64,000 nucleotides of DNA from Paenibacillus antarcticus (GTDB lineage: Bacteria > Bacillota > Bacilli > Paenibacillales > Paenibacillaceae): assembly GCF_001637225.1 (NCBI RefSeq), contig NZ_LVJI01000035.1, positions 62,001 through 126,000 of the forward strand, in the 5' to 3' direction. The notes beneath the pieces are model-generated. The model searched no databases and had not been told where the DNA came from. It was given only the letters and a program-made list of their open reading frames with translations. The translations under genes and the position numbers were made by a program. Shown piece by piece: positions 42,081 through 50,967 of the stretch (position 1 is its first letter; each line of letters begins with the position of its first letter).

Positions 42081-43181
42081 CTAGCTAATAAATAAAGAGA
42101 CAACAATGATGATAGCTGTAATAGCGAGTAAGATGATCCAACTTATCGGTCTAGCGAAATTGACAGTCCAGCCGATACCCATGCGTTTCTCAATCCAGAT
42201 AGATGGGTCCTGAGGATTATAATAGATACCACCGAGTTTCCAGTGGGAGTCATCGTTGATAGGTTGTGTACTTGAACCTGTGGAAGGTTTGCCGATCCGA
42301 CTACCTCCTTGACCCGTGGTGAACGCAAGAACCAAAGCACCTATGATAATGATCGCTGTTATGAGAAAACTGACTAAGGAGAGTATTTGCACATTGAGCT
42401 CAAACAGCATATTTAACTGGATGAATGAGAATAACAGCACCATAAGCAGTCCAGTGATAATAATAAATAGTGATGATCTACGACGGAATGTTGCGTTTTG
42501 TTTAATTGAGTTCTCTGGATGATCAGAACTAATCTGCTGTTTACTCTTCAGAATAGTCATATTAATGAACATAAATAAACACGTCATCACGAATTGCATG
42601 AGGTTAAGACCTAGTACGGTTCTGTGGGTTTTAGCTACACTTCTTGTCACATGACCTTGAAAGTCGAACTTCATAGCTAATGTGTCTGGGAATTGGTTGT
42701 AATACTTTAAGGCGAGAAGGGCACTAAAGATCGTTATCAAGAAATGAATGATAAACCACTTATTGGAGAAGATTAGTTTGTTGCGTCTAAATCCAGTATC
42801 GACAGCGAGGATGGTTGATTTAGGAATAGATACCATGGGATGTTCCGATTTGTATTTCTTCATCTTATAATAAAACATTAGATTAATAACCATAGAAATC
42901 ACAACAATGGATATGACAGAGATTACGAGGATCAATTCTTGTTGTAAGGCATCGCGGAGGGAAGATCCAATGAGACAGAAGAGAAGTAAAAGTGTGTAAA
43001 GGATAGAACTAAGGAAGACATACCTTTTGCGTAACGCACGTAAAGGTTCACTATAGTACATATCTGTACTGACCGATATGCCGAAGCTTACGGTATCTCG
43101 AGTGAAATAAGGCATGAAGATGAGAGATGCTGAGATCGGCAGAAACATGAGAATTAGAATAAGATTGGAAATCCAATACAT
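42081..43181 (-). CDS. DUF1648/DUF5808-type membrane protein
   Basis: A 366-aa membrane protein with about eight helices. A DUF1648-like segment lies in the middle (YYNQFPDTLAMKFDFQGHVTR) and a DUF5808-like segment near the C-terminus (WKLGGIYYNPQDPSIWIEKRMGIGWTVNFARP). It overlaps the upstream GntR gene by one base (ATG/TAA junction), so the two form an operon. Such pairs of a YtrA-type regulator and a DUF1648 protein occur in Firmicutes and are often linked to envelope stress; the function here is not proven. Confidence 0.83.
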   Translation of the reverse strand: MYWISNLILILMFLPISASLIFMPYFTRDTVSFGISVSTDMYYSEPLRALRKRYVFLSSILYTLLLLFCLIGSSLRDALQQELILVISVISIVVISMVINLMFYYKMKKYKSEHPMVSIPKSTILAVDTGFRRNKLIFSNKWFIIHFLITIFSALLALKYYNQFPDTLAMKFDFQGHVTRSVAKTHRTVLGLNLMQFVMTCLFMFINMTILKSKQQISSDHPENSIKQNATFRRRSSLFIIITGLLMVLLFSFIQLNMLFELNVQILSLVSFLITAIIIIGALVLAFTTGQGGSRIGKPSTGSSTQPINDDSHWKLGGIYYNPQDPSIWIEKRMGIGWTVNFARPISWIILLAITAIIIVVSLFIS

Positions 43182-43579
43182 TAGGCATTCCCCTTTCCAT
43201 TATACATAATTTCTTTGTGAACTTGTTCGATATTTTGAAGGAGTTGTTCTTTGGTCATTCCACGACATATGGCTTCAGCTATGATCGGTCTTAATTGGTT
43301 ATATTGTTTCAATTCATACTCTGGCGTTACTTCGGGCATACCATCTGGTTGAATAACGACACCTTTTTGACGGTGAATTTGGATGAAACCCTCTTGTTTA
43401 AGAAGATTGTAGGCTTTGTTCACCGTATGTAGGTTGACGCCAATATCGGATGCCAGACCACGGACAGAGGGGAGAGCTTCCCCAAGCTTTAGATCTCCAC
43501 GGGCAATACCTTCAATGATTTGATTCATAAGTTGCGTATAGATTGGAACATCGGACTGCATATCTAGTTGAATAATCAT
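43181..43579 (-). CDS. GntR family regulator, YtrA subfamily
   Basis: A 132-aa short GntR regulator: winged helix (VPIYTQLMNQIIEGIARGDLKLGEALPSVRGLASDIGVNLHTVNKAYNLLKQEGFI) and only a short helical C-terminus, as in YtrA. GGAGGTGGAACTTAC precedes the ATG. A likely operator (TACTA-N13-TAGTA) lies 25-50 bp upstream. It is the first gene of a two-gene unit with the DUF1648 protein; an ABC transporter often found with YtrA is absent. Confidence 0.9.
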   Translation of the reverse strand: MIIQLDMQSDVPIYTQLMNQIIEGIARGDLKLGEALPSVRGLASDIGVNLHTVNKAYNLLKQEGFIQIHRQKGVVIQPDGMPEVTPEYELKQYNQLRPIIAEAICRGMTKEQLLQNIEQVHKEIMYNGKGNA

Positions 43580-43605
43580 GTAAGTTCCACCTCCTGCATA
43601 TGTTA

Positions 43606-43628
43606 TACTACAACTATAACAGATAGTA
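43606..43628. promoter_or_regulatory. Candidate YtrA-type operator
   Basis: TACTA at 43606-43610 and TAGTA at 43624-43628 form an inverted repeat spaced by 13 bp, just upstream of the gntR start. Confidence 0.45.
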
Positions 43629-43662
43629 CTTATGTTGTAAATAAAGAATGTAATAAATATAC

Positions 43663-43698
43663 AAATAGCACCTCTGTGTAGATACAGAAGTGCTATTT
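43663..43698. terminator. Hairpin between gntR promoter region and repeat element A
   Basis: AAATAGCAC pairs with GTGCTATTT, extended by CTGT/ACAG. Likely the end of the leftward 51-aa gene transcript. Confidence 0.5.
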
Positions 43699-43713
43699 AC
43701 CCGTTATTGTATG

Positions 43714-43805
43714 TATATAGATTGAGCTAAAGAAGAACCCCAAATTCTTGATTCTCTTTAGAAATGAAGGACATTATGAATGCATACTTTAGTTCAATCT
43801 ATGTA
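43714..43805 (-). repeat. ~93-bp intergenic repeat with terminal inverted repeats, copy A
   Basis: Ends TATATAGATTGAGCTAAAG and CTTTAGTTCAATCTATGTA pair at 17 of 19 positions. Its reverse complement aligns over its whole length with 48262-48354 at about 81 per cent identity by hand count. The right end contains the stop codon of the leftward gene at 43799-43954. Confidence 0.85.
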
Positions 43806-43954
43806 GTTAGTGAAGTTTGTTTGGTCATTTGTTGATTAAGAATATCTTCGAAGCTCCTCTTTGAATCGATAGGTTCTTCTTTCTTGAGTTGACTCGTTAT
43901 TTGTGGACGATGGTACTGAGGATGATAAGGCATAATGTAATTAATGTTCAGCAT
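43799..43954 (-). CDS. Small hydrophilic protein, 51 aa
   Basis: ATG 43954 is preceded by AGGAGGAATCATCACT, a perfect ribosome site. The product MLNINYIMPYHPQYHRPQIT... is polar with a His/Tyr/Pro-rich start, a charged middle and a helical end (SFEDILNQQMTKQ). Not recognised; the last part faintly recalls short flagellar-operon proteins. Its TAG stop lies within the terminal inverted repeat of element A, so the element may have replaced the original C-terminus. Confidence 0.65.
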   Translation of the reverse strand: MLNINYIMPYHPQYHRPQITSQLKKEEPIDSKRSFEDILNQQMTKQTSLTT

Positions 43955-44067
43955 AGTGATGATTCCTCCTAAATGTTCATGATTATTTAGTGTTAATAAC
44001 TCTATATCTTTCTATACCCTGTTCAGACCCATCTCAAGCAATACTTTGTTATGATCGGAGGAGGAAT

Positions 44068-44082
44068 CATACGTAACGTATG
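44068..44082. promoter_or_regulatory. 15-bp palindrome
   Basis: CATACGT-A-ACGTATG is a perfect palindrome about 115 bp upstream of the 51-aa gene. In addition AGGAGGAATCAT (44059-44070) is the inverted copy of 43959-43970. Confidence 0.35.
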
Positions 44083-44127
44083 GCTTATTGTCTGCTAAGG
44101 GATGGATGATCACCGGCTACACACGAA

Positions 44128-44164
44128 AAAAACCATGAAGAGTGAAATCTTCATGGTTTTTACT
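44128..44164 (-). terminator. Terminator of acnA (bidirectional)
   Basis: AAAAACCATGAAGA-GTGAAA-TCTTCATGGTTTTT. Confidence 0.88.
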
Positions 44165-44208
44165 ATGTTATAGATAAAGAGATCTAATGATTACTAAGAA
44201 GTTTTCAA

Positions 44209-46923
44209 TTACCCGTTCTTAATCATTTCACGTAGAACGGTTTGAAGGATTCCACCGTTATGGTAGTAATCCACATCTACGGTACTATCAAGGCGTGCTG
44301 TAACTGTGAAGTCAAACTTCGTACCATCTTCACGTGTTGCTGTAACAGTCACTTCTTGGTTAGGTTTGATATCATTGTTCACGCCAAGGATATCAAAGGT
44401 TTCACGACCGTTTAGACCAAGGCTCTTCCAGCTGGAACCATCTTGGAATTGTAATGGTAGAACACCCATACCCACAAGGTTGCTACGGTGAATACGTTCG
44501 TAACTTTCAGCGATGACAGCTTTGACGCCAAGGAGAGTAGTTCCTTTAGCAGCCCAGTCACGTGAGCTTCCAGTTCCATATTCTTTACCCGCGATGACGA
44601 TCAGGTTCTGTTTATGGTCTTGGTAATCCATGGATGCATCATAGATGGACATGACTTCGTCCGTTAATAGATTTGTAGTTACTCCGCCTTCGGTGCCTGG
44701 AGCAACAAGGTTACGAATACGAATGTTAGCGAAGGTTCCTCTCATCATCACTTCATGGTTACCACGACGGGAACCGTATGAGTTGAAATCTTTGCGATCT
44801 ACGCCATGATCTTTCAAATAAAGACCTGCAGGGCTGGATGGTGAAATATTCCCTGCTGGTGAGATATGGTCAGTTGTAACCGAGTCACCAAGAAGTGCTA
44901 ATACGCGAGCGGAACGAATATCTTGAATATCCGTTAGATCACTGCCAAGATTCTCGAAGAACGGTGGATTCTGAATGTATGTGGAGTTATCGTCCCATTC
45001 ATACAGTTCCCCTTCTGGCACTGGAATGTTGTTCCAACGCTCATTGGCAGTAAATACATTCTCATATTTCTGACGGAACATTTCAGGAGTCACTGCCATT
45101 GCAATAGCTTCCTTAATCTCAGCAGAAGATGGCCAAATATCTTTCAGATAGACTGGTTCGTTATTCTGATCGTAACCAATAGGATCATTTTGTAGGTCAA
45201 TGTTAACTGTACCTGCAAGAGCATAAGCTACAACCAATGGTGGAGATGCTAGGTAATTCGCTTTAACTTGAGCATGAACACGACCCTCAAAGTTACGGTT
45301 ACCTGATAGTACGGCAGCTACAGTCAGATCGTTATCTGAAATTGCTTGGCTCACTTCATCTGGTAGTGGGCCTGAGTTACCGATACATGTTGCACATCCG
45401 TATCCCGCAAGGTAGAACCCAAGAGCTTCGAGTGACTCTAGGAGTCCAGCTTTCTTCAAGTACTCGGTTACGACGAGTGAACCTGGTGTTAAGCTGCTCT
45501 TAACATAACCTGGTTTCTTCAAACCACGTTCAACGGCTTTCTTAGCAAGGAGTCCAGCACCTAACATAACACTTGGGTTGGAAGTGTTCGTACAACTTGT
45601 AATGGCAGCAATAACGACTGCACCCGTTCCAAGTTGGCTTACTGAACCATCCGTATGTTGAATGCTTACGGACTCCTCAATTTTGCTATCACTAAGGCCG
45701 TATCCACCTTTATCAACAGGAGTTCGCATGATGTCATTGAAGGAATCCTTCATGTGCGTCAATTCAATACGGTCTTGTGGACGTTTCGGTCCAGCTAAGC
45801 TAGGTACGATAGAAGCCAAATCTAGTTCAATAATCTCTGTGAACTCAGGGTCTACGGTATCTACCGTACGGAACATATCTTGTGCTTTATAATAAGCTTC
45901 AACGAGCGCAACTTGTTCATCAGGACGTCCTGTAGTTCTTAGGTATGCCAATGTTTCATCGTCTACTGGGAAGTAACCAATGGTTGCTCCATATTCTGGA
46001 GCCATATTAGCAACAGTAGCACGGTCAGCTAGACTAATGTTGACTAAACCTGGGCCGAAGAACTCAACGAATTTACCGACAACACCTTTTTTACGTAAAA
46101 TTTGAGTTACGGTAAGGGCTAAATCTGTCGCAGTTGCACCTTCAGTTAGGCTACCTGTAAGCTTGAATCCTACTACCTCAGGCATAATGAAATACAACGG
46201 TTGTCCAAGCATTCCTGCTTCTGCTTCAATTCCACCTACGCCCCAACCAACCACACCAAGTCCGTTAATCATCGTTGTATGTGAATCTGTTCCTACAAGG
46301 GAGTCAGGATAGACAACAGTCTCACCATCAATTGTCTTCGTTGCTGCTACAGAAGCAAGATATTCTAGATTGACTTGATGAACAATACCTGTTGCTGGTG
46401 GGACAGCACGGAAATTATTGAATGCCGTCTGAGCCCAACGCAAGAAGCGATAGCGTTCCTCATTACGTTCAAATTCAACTTCCATATTATATTCTAGCGC
46501 GTCCGGCGTTCCGAATGCATCTACCATAACGGAGTGATCAATGACAAGGTCCACAGGTACAAGTGGGTTGATCTTCTTAGGGTCTCCGCCAGCTTTCTTT
46601 ACGGTGTCACGCATGGCAGCAAGATCGACCACGACAGGTACACCTGTGAAATCCTGAAGTACAATACGAGCGGGAATGAACGGAATTTCCTTACTCTCGT
46701 CACTACCCTTATTCCAATCAGCAAGTTGTTGGATATGCTCTTCTGTAATTGCTCGTCCATCGAACTGGCGGACAGCAGCTTCTAGTAATACTTTAATGGA
46801 GTAAGGAAGGGTTGAGACGCTACCTATTCCTTGTTCTTGTAAAGATTGTAGGCTGTAGTAACGATAGTTCTTGTCACCAACCGTTAGATTACGAGCGGTA
46901 GAGAAATGATCTTTTCCTGACAT
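44209..46923 (-). CDS. acnA: Aconitate hydratase
   Basis: A 904-aa aconitase of the AcnA/IRP type, TCA-cycle isomerisation of citrate to isocitrate through a [4Fe-4S] cluster. Cluster Cys are visible in SCTNTSNPSVM and GCATCIGNSGPL; substrate residues are in GTDSHTTMINGLGV and EYGTGSSRDWAAKG. The swivel domain follows LALLGDSVTTDHISPAG. ATG 46923 (MSGKDHFS) is preferred to ATG 46929, which is only three bases from AAGGAGG. Bacillus aconitase also binds iron-responsive RNA elements. Confidence 0.97.
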   Translation of the reverse strand: MSGKDHFSTARNLTVGDKNYRYYSLQSLQEQGIGSVSTLPYSIKVLLEAAVRQFDGRAITEEHIQQLADWNKGSDESKEIPFIPARIVLQDFTGVPVVVDLAAMRDTVKKAGGDPKKINPLVPVDLVIDHSVMVDAFGTPDALEYNMEVEFERNEERYRFLRWAQTAFNNFRAVPPATGIVHQVNLEYLASVAATKTIDGETVVYPDSLVGTDSHTTMINGLGVVGWGVGGIEAEAGMLGQPLYFIMPEVVGFKLTGSLTEGATATDLALTVTQILRKKGVVGKFVEFFGPGLVNISLADRATVANMAPEYGATIGYFPVDDETLAYLRTTGRPDEQVALVEAYYKAQDMFRTVDTVDPEFTEIIELDLASIVPSLAGPKRPQDRIELTHMKDSFNDIMRTPVDKGGYGLSDSKIEESVSIQHTDGSVSQLGTGAVVIAAITSCTNTSNPSVMLGAGLLAKKAVERGLKKPGYVKSSLTPGSLVVTEYLKKAGLLESLEALGFYLAGYGCATCIGNSGPLPDEVSQAISDNDLTVAAVLSGNRNFEGRVHAQVKANYLASPPLVVAYALAGTVNIDLQNDPIGYDQNNEPVYLKDIWPSSAEIKEAIAMAVTPEMFRQKYENVFTANERWNNIPVPEGELYEWDDNSTYIQNPPFFENLGSDLTDIQDIRSARVLALLGDSVTTDHISPAGNISPSSPAGLYLKDHGVDRKDFNSYGSRRGNHEVMMRGTFANIRIRNLVAPGTEGGVTTNLLTDEVMSIYDASMDYQDHKQNLIVIAGKEYGTGSSRDWAAKGTTLLGVKAVIAESYERIHRSNLVGMGVLPLQFQDGSSWKSLGLNGRETFDILGVNNDIKPNQEVTVTATREDGTKFDFTVTARLDSTVDVDYYHNGGILQTVLREMIKNG

Positions 46924-47255
46924 ACACATGTTCCTCCTTGTTTGTATAAAACGCCTCTTGTTTCACTAGATGAAACGCAATTTCATAATTTAGTATTTGA
47001 TTTAATTATACCGTTTACATAGAAGCTAGTAAAGAAGTTTTTGACTCTATTTGGAGTTTGATTCCCAAAAATACGCGGTGGTGAACTATGAAGTTCATAA
47101 CTTATTCTGATACATATTTAATGAAGTAAGATATAAATCCGAATCAAATGCAAAGGGTCTTTTACAACATGAGAATAAATGGATAGAGCAAGGATTACGT
47201 TCATATATTGAGATATATAGGTGTGTACAATTTGCAATAAAGGAGAATTGATCTT
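46924..47255. other. Divergent promoter region of acnA and the amidase-domain gene
   Basis: About 330 AT-rich bases. TATGAA-G-TTCATA at 47087-47099 is a 13-bp palindrome that could be an operator. No gene seen. Confidence 0.45.
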
Positions 47256-48260
47256 ATGGAGCAGGAATGGAAGCAAGTCCTTTTTACTTTTGTTAATCAA
47301 TACAATCAGTTTCAGATCGATGACCGAGCAGAGACGAGGCATCAAATCGTAACAGATTTAACATATTTAATGGAGAGATCAGAACGAACGCAGAGACTTG
47401 GTGATTGGTATAAGTTACGAGATGCTCAGCCGTTACGAAGTGAGACAAGGGCTACACTGTTACGAACGATTCATGAGACGCCTCAAGAAGTGGTTGTAGA
47501 CATACAACTGCATTCGCATCTTTTTTATACGAAGGGTGGAATGACTCATCGAGAAGATACAATACAGCGTCAACGTCTTACATTTATTCGCGATGGAGAG
47601 GAATGGGTCATTGTTTCGGTAGAACAATTGACTACAGAACATCACCCACTCTCACAAAATGTATTATCTTCAAAGGGGACAGAAGAGATGTATGGCGGAG
47701 CTACGGGACCTTATCTAAATGCAAATATACTAGGAGGCGGAGGTGGGCGTCGATCATCTAAATATCGTAGAGATGACGCCGTAGCTTATGCAGATCGCTG
47801 GTGGGATTCAGAGAATCCAGAATTCACAGCTTTTGAGGTCAATTGTACGAATTATATCTCGCAATGTCTCTTTGCAGGGGGGGCTCCAATCCACTATACT
47901 GGTAACAGAGCTACAGGATGGTGGTATAAAGGATATCTTGGTGGCAAGGAATGGTGGAGTTATAGTTGGGCGGTATCAAACAGTTTAGAACAAATGCTAA
48001 GAACGAGTACTTGGGGTTTGAGAGCAGAAGTTGTTGATCGGGCGGAACAACTCATGCTGGGTGATGTCATCGTCTATGATTGGGATGGCAATGGCAACTA
48101 TGAGCATAGCACCATTGTGACAGCTTATGATGCGGGTGGAATGCCCTTAGTAAATGCTAATACTGTAAGTAGTCGGCACCGTTATTGGGATTACAAAGAT
48201 TCCTATGCGTGGCAGAAGAATACGAGGTATCAGTTCTTACATATTCCAGATGTGTTCTAA
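47256..48260 (+). CDS. Amidase-domain protein (Amidase_6-type)
   Basis: A 334-aa protein. The C-terminal half is a papain-like putative amidase domain: AVAYADRWWDSENPEF, catalytic Cys197 in FEVNCTNYISQCL, GDVIVYDWDGNGNYEHSTIVTAY with His284, and YWDYKDSYAWQ. The N-terminal 150 residues resemble a small beta-rich domain. There is no signal peptide, though related proteins in Paenibacillus are linked to the cell envelope. AAAGGAG precedes the ATG. Repeat element B begins one base after the stop codon. Confidence 0.88.
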   Translation: MEQEWKQVLFTFVNQYNQFQIDDRAETRHQIVTDLTYLMERSERTQRLGDWYKLRDAQPLRSETRATLLRTIHETPQEVVVDIQLHSHLFYTKGGMTHREDTIQRQRLTFIRDGEEWVIVSVEQLTTEHHPLSQNVLSSKGTEEMYGGATGPYLNANILGGGGGRRSSKYRRDDAVAYADRWWDSENPEFTAFEVNCTNYISQCLFAGGAPIHYTGNRATGWWYKGYLGGKEWWSYSWAVSNSLEQMLRTSTWGLRAEVVDRAEQLMLGDVIVYDWDGNGNYEHSTIVTAYDAGGMPLVNANTVSSRHRYWDYKDSYAWQKNTRYQFLHIPDVF

Positions 48261-48261
48261 G

Positions 48262-48354
48262 TATATAGATTGAACAAAATTATGCACTCATAAGTTCAAT
48301 CATTTCTAAAGCGAATTATAAATATGGGGGCTCGTCATTAGTTCAATCTATATA
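48262..48354 (+). repeat. ~93-bp intergenic repeat with terminal inverted repeats, copy B
   Basis: Ends TATATAGATTGAACAAAA and TTAGTTCAATCTATATA, with 14 bp exactly complementary. It begins one base after the TAA of the amidase-domain gene and fills the gap to ddl. Homologous to copy A (43714-43805) in reverse complement. Confidence 0.85.
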
Positions 48355-48396
48355 GATGAGAGAAATTAAATTATATATGAAAGAAAGAGGTTAGGC

Positions 48397-49488
48397 ATGA
48401 GTAAATCTACAGTAGGTGTTGTATATGGCGGTAAATCAGGAGAACATGAGGTTTCATTACAATCGGCTTTTGCAGTGATGAATGCTTTTGATTACAATAA
48501 ATATGAAATTATTCCTTTCTATATTACGAAGCAAGGCGAGTGGCGCAAAGGGGAGCTAAGACAGTCCCCTTTTGAACGAATTGAAGAGCTTAAGCTTGAG
48601 AATAATGCTGAAGGAACTGAGGCTGCACTAAGTGTGCTATTCAGTCGATTATATGGTAGTAACGAATCGCAAGTGAAATTGGATCTTATGTTTCCAATCC
48701 TTCATGGAACCTTTGGGGAAGATGGTACGATTCAAGGATTATTCGAAATGGCTAATATACCTTATGTTGGTGCAGGGGTATTAGCTTCTGCTGCAGGGAT
48801 GGATAAGGTTGTTATGAAGAAGCTATTTGGCGAAGCGGGATTACCACAGTGTGGTTATCGATATTTCACTCGTAGCCAATGGAAGCGTGATAGCTATGAT
48901 CTTGTCATAGGTGTGGAAGATCATTTAGGATATCCATGTTTTGTTAAGCCGGCTAATTTAGGATCTAGCGTAGGAGTTTCTAAGGCGAAAGATCGTGAAG
49001 AACTGACAAAAGCTGTTGAATTCGCTTTCCGTTACGACACTAAGGTTATTGTTGAAGAATTTGTAGATGCTAGAGAAGTTGAAGTTAGCGTTCTAGGGAA
49101 TGATGAACCTATGGCTTCTGTTCCGGGTGAGATTGTATCCTCAAGTGAGTATTATGACTACGCTGCTAAATATACGGATGGTCAATCACAGATGCTGATC
49201 CCAGCACCACTGGATTCAGAAATGGCTGATCGGATAAGAGAAGCTGCTATTGTGGCTTTTCAAGCGATCGAAGGATCTGGCATTAGTCGTGCAGACTTTT
49301 TCGTTCGTAATTCGGATGGGGCTATCTTTATCAACGAATTGAATACAATGCCTGGATTTACGCCTTACAGTATGTATCCGCTATTGTGGCGGGAGACAGG
49401 ATTAAGTTATGCTGCTTTGCTAGACAGAATGATTGAATTAGCATTAGAACGTTTCGCCAGCAAACAGGCACTGGATTACAATAACTAA
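48397..49488 (+). CDS. ddl: D-alanine--D-alanine ligase
   Basis: A 363-aa ATP-grasp ligase that makes D-Ala-D-Ala for peptidoglycan. VVYGGKSGEHEVSLQSA, HGTFGEDGTIQGLFEM, CFVKPANLGSSVGVSKA and FINELNTMPGFTPYSMYP are diagnostic. AAAGAGG precedes the ATG. The omega-loop region reads DYAAKYT with Tyr-Lys, as in true D-Ala-D-Ala ligases rather than D-Ala-D-Lac ligases. It is the first of a rightward group leading to fabI. Confidence 0.96.
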   Translation: MSKSTVGVVYGGKSGEHEVSLQSAFAVMNAFDYNKYEIIPFYITKQGEWRKGELRQSPFERIEELKLENNAEGTEAALSVLFSRLYGSNESQVKLDLMFPILHGTFGEDGTIQGLFEMANIPYVGAGVLASAAGMDKVVMKKLFGEAGLPQCGYRYFTRSQWKRDSYDLVIGVEDHLGYPCFVKPANLGSSVGVSKAKDREELTKAVEFAFRYDTKVIVEEFVDAREVEVSVLGNDEPMASVPGEIVSSSEYYDYAAKYTDGQSQMLIPAPLDSEMADRIREAAIVAFQAIEGSGISRADFFVRNSDGAIFINELNTMPGFTPYSMYPLLWRETGLSYAALLDRMIELALERFASKQALDYNN

Positions 49489-49535
49489 TCTGTAGTCTAG
49501 ACCTTTTATCTTAGAATAGAAAAGAGGAATCTGGT

Positions 49536-49856
49536 ATGGGTTTTCAGACGGAATTCAACTCAGTATGTAAGTTTAAGAGCGAGCAAGAACTATATGAATT
49601 AATGGAGTATGGACGCGGTAAAATGGTGAAGAAGGGCTTTCGTGTCTATCCTACAGGACAGAAGGTGATTGCTTACACGCCAGATAATGTAGCAATCGCA
49701 ATCGTTAAGCTTGTTGGATGCATCGCTGAGATTAATTTTCAGGGAGAAGAAGTAACGGAAGTGGAAATGGAATTCATTCGTAAATTGAATCCAGAAGAAT
49801 CTCGTATTCAGACGGATCTGGCGTATGAGATGTTCTTCAGCGAACAAGAAGTATGA
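49536..49856 (+). CDS. Small conserved protein, possibly DUF2584-like
   Basis: A 106-aa protein starting MGFQTEFNSVCKF, with KKGFRVYPTGQKVIAYTPDN and an acidic C-terminus. The start and the GFRVYP segment remind me of DUF2584 proteins, but the match is weak. No catalytic motif or membrane helix. AAAGAGGAATC precedes the ATG. Its stop overlaps the start of uvsE (ATGA), so the two are translationally coupled and it may support that repair enzyme or simply be co-expressed. Confidence 0.7.
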   Translation: MGFQTEFNSVCKFKSEQELYELMEYGRGKMVKKGFRVYPTGQKVIAYTPDNVAIAIVKLVGCIAEINFQGEEVTEVEMEFIRKLNPEESRIQTDLAYEMFFSEQEV

Positions 49857-50854
49857 TTGTCCGTTTCGGATATGTAGCTATGTCCATGGTGGTGCAGAAT
49901 GCATCCCCCTCCAAGACGATGACAATGGCAAGCTTTAATAAGATAGGGGATCGGGACGCGGCGCTTCGGAAGCTGGAACGTATTGCTCAGGAGAATTTAC
50001 ACAATACGTTACGGCTTCTGAAACATTCTGTTGCGCACGACATTAAAGTCTATCGCTTCTCATCCAAGTTAGTTCCTTTAGCGACTCATCCGGATCTTGC
50101 GGATTGGAACCCTATGGCTATACTACAGGATTCATTTGCTGAAATAGGAGATTTTGTACACAAACATGGTATGCGTGTTTCCTTTCATCCGGACCATTTC
50201 ACTGTACTAAGCACACCACGACCAGAAGTATTAATTAACTCTGTGCGTGATCTGCAACATCATGTGGCTATGCTTAAAGCGATGGGACTAAATGCTACTG
50301 CTAAGAATAATATTCATATAGGTGGGGCATATGGGGACAAGCTTACTTCGGCAGCACGGTTTGAAGAACATTGTTCACAATTGAGTCAGGATATAAAGGA
50401 ACGGTTGACGCTAGAAAACGATGATAAGACATTTAATGCGGTTGAAACATTAAGTGTATGTCAGAACTCGGGGCTACCCATGGTACTAGATATTCATCAT
50501 CAATGGGTTAACAATGAAGGAGAACGTCCTTGGGAATTATGGCCAGATATTCTTAAGACTTGGCAAAGTTCGCTTGCACAAGCAGACACGCTACCAGGTA
50601 CACCACTTGCACCCAAAATTCATGTATCGAGTCCAAGAAGTGTTACGGATATAAGGAGCCACGCTGATGGTATAGAGATTGGCCCGTTGCTTGATTTCTT
50701 GAGACATATCTCCCAGGATACGCAACATTTGGATGTTATGATTGAGGCTAAAAGTAAAGATGTTGCGTTGTTTGACCTGATGAAGGATATGAAACAGAAC
50801 ACATCTGAAGGGATAACGATTCTGGATGATGCAAGCATCGAGATTCTCATCTAA
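49853..50854 (+). CDS. uvsE: UV DNA damage endonuclease UvsE
   Basis: A 333-aa TIM-barrel endonuclease that nicks 5' of UV photoproducts and initiates alternative excision repair. RFGYVAMSMVVQNASPSKTMT at the N-terminus, YRFSSKLVPLATHP, RVSFHPDHFTVLS, IHIGGAYGDK, LTLENDD and LDIHHQWVN provide the conserved metal-binding His, Glu and Asp. IHVSSPR and MIEAKSKD finish the site. It overlaps the preceding small gene by four bases. The family is common in spore formers. Confidence 0.95.
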   Translation: MIVRFGYVAMSMVVQNASPSKTMTMASFNKIGDRDAALRKLERIAQENLHNTLRLLKHSVAHDIKVYRFSSKLVPLATHPDLADWNPMAILQDSFAEIGDFVHKHGMRVSFHPDHFTVLSTPRPEVLINSVRDLQHHVAMLKAMGLNATAKNNIHIGGAYGDKLTSAARFEEHCSQLSQDIKERLTLENDDKTFNAVETLSVCQNSGLPMVLDIHHQWVNNEGERPWELWPDILKTWQSSLAQADTLPGTPLAPKIHVSSPRSVTDIRSHADGIEIGPLLDFLRHISQDTQHLDVMIEAKSKDVALFDLMKDMKQNTSEGITILDDASIEILI

Positions 50855-50967
50855 CGTGCAAAGGGAATCACTACTTGAAACAATAGGTGAAATAAGGTAT
50901 TTTGAAATAAAATACAAATCTCGGTAATGATGATTACTTTGGGGTTCTTGAAGGGAGATAACGATAG

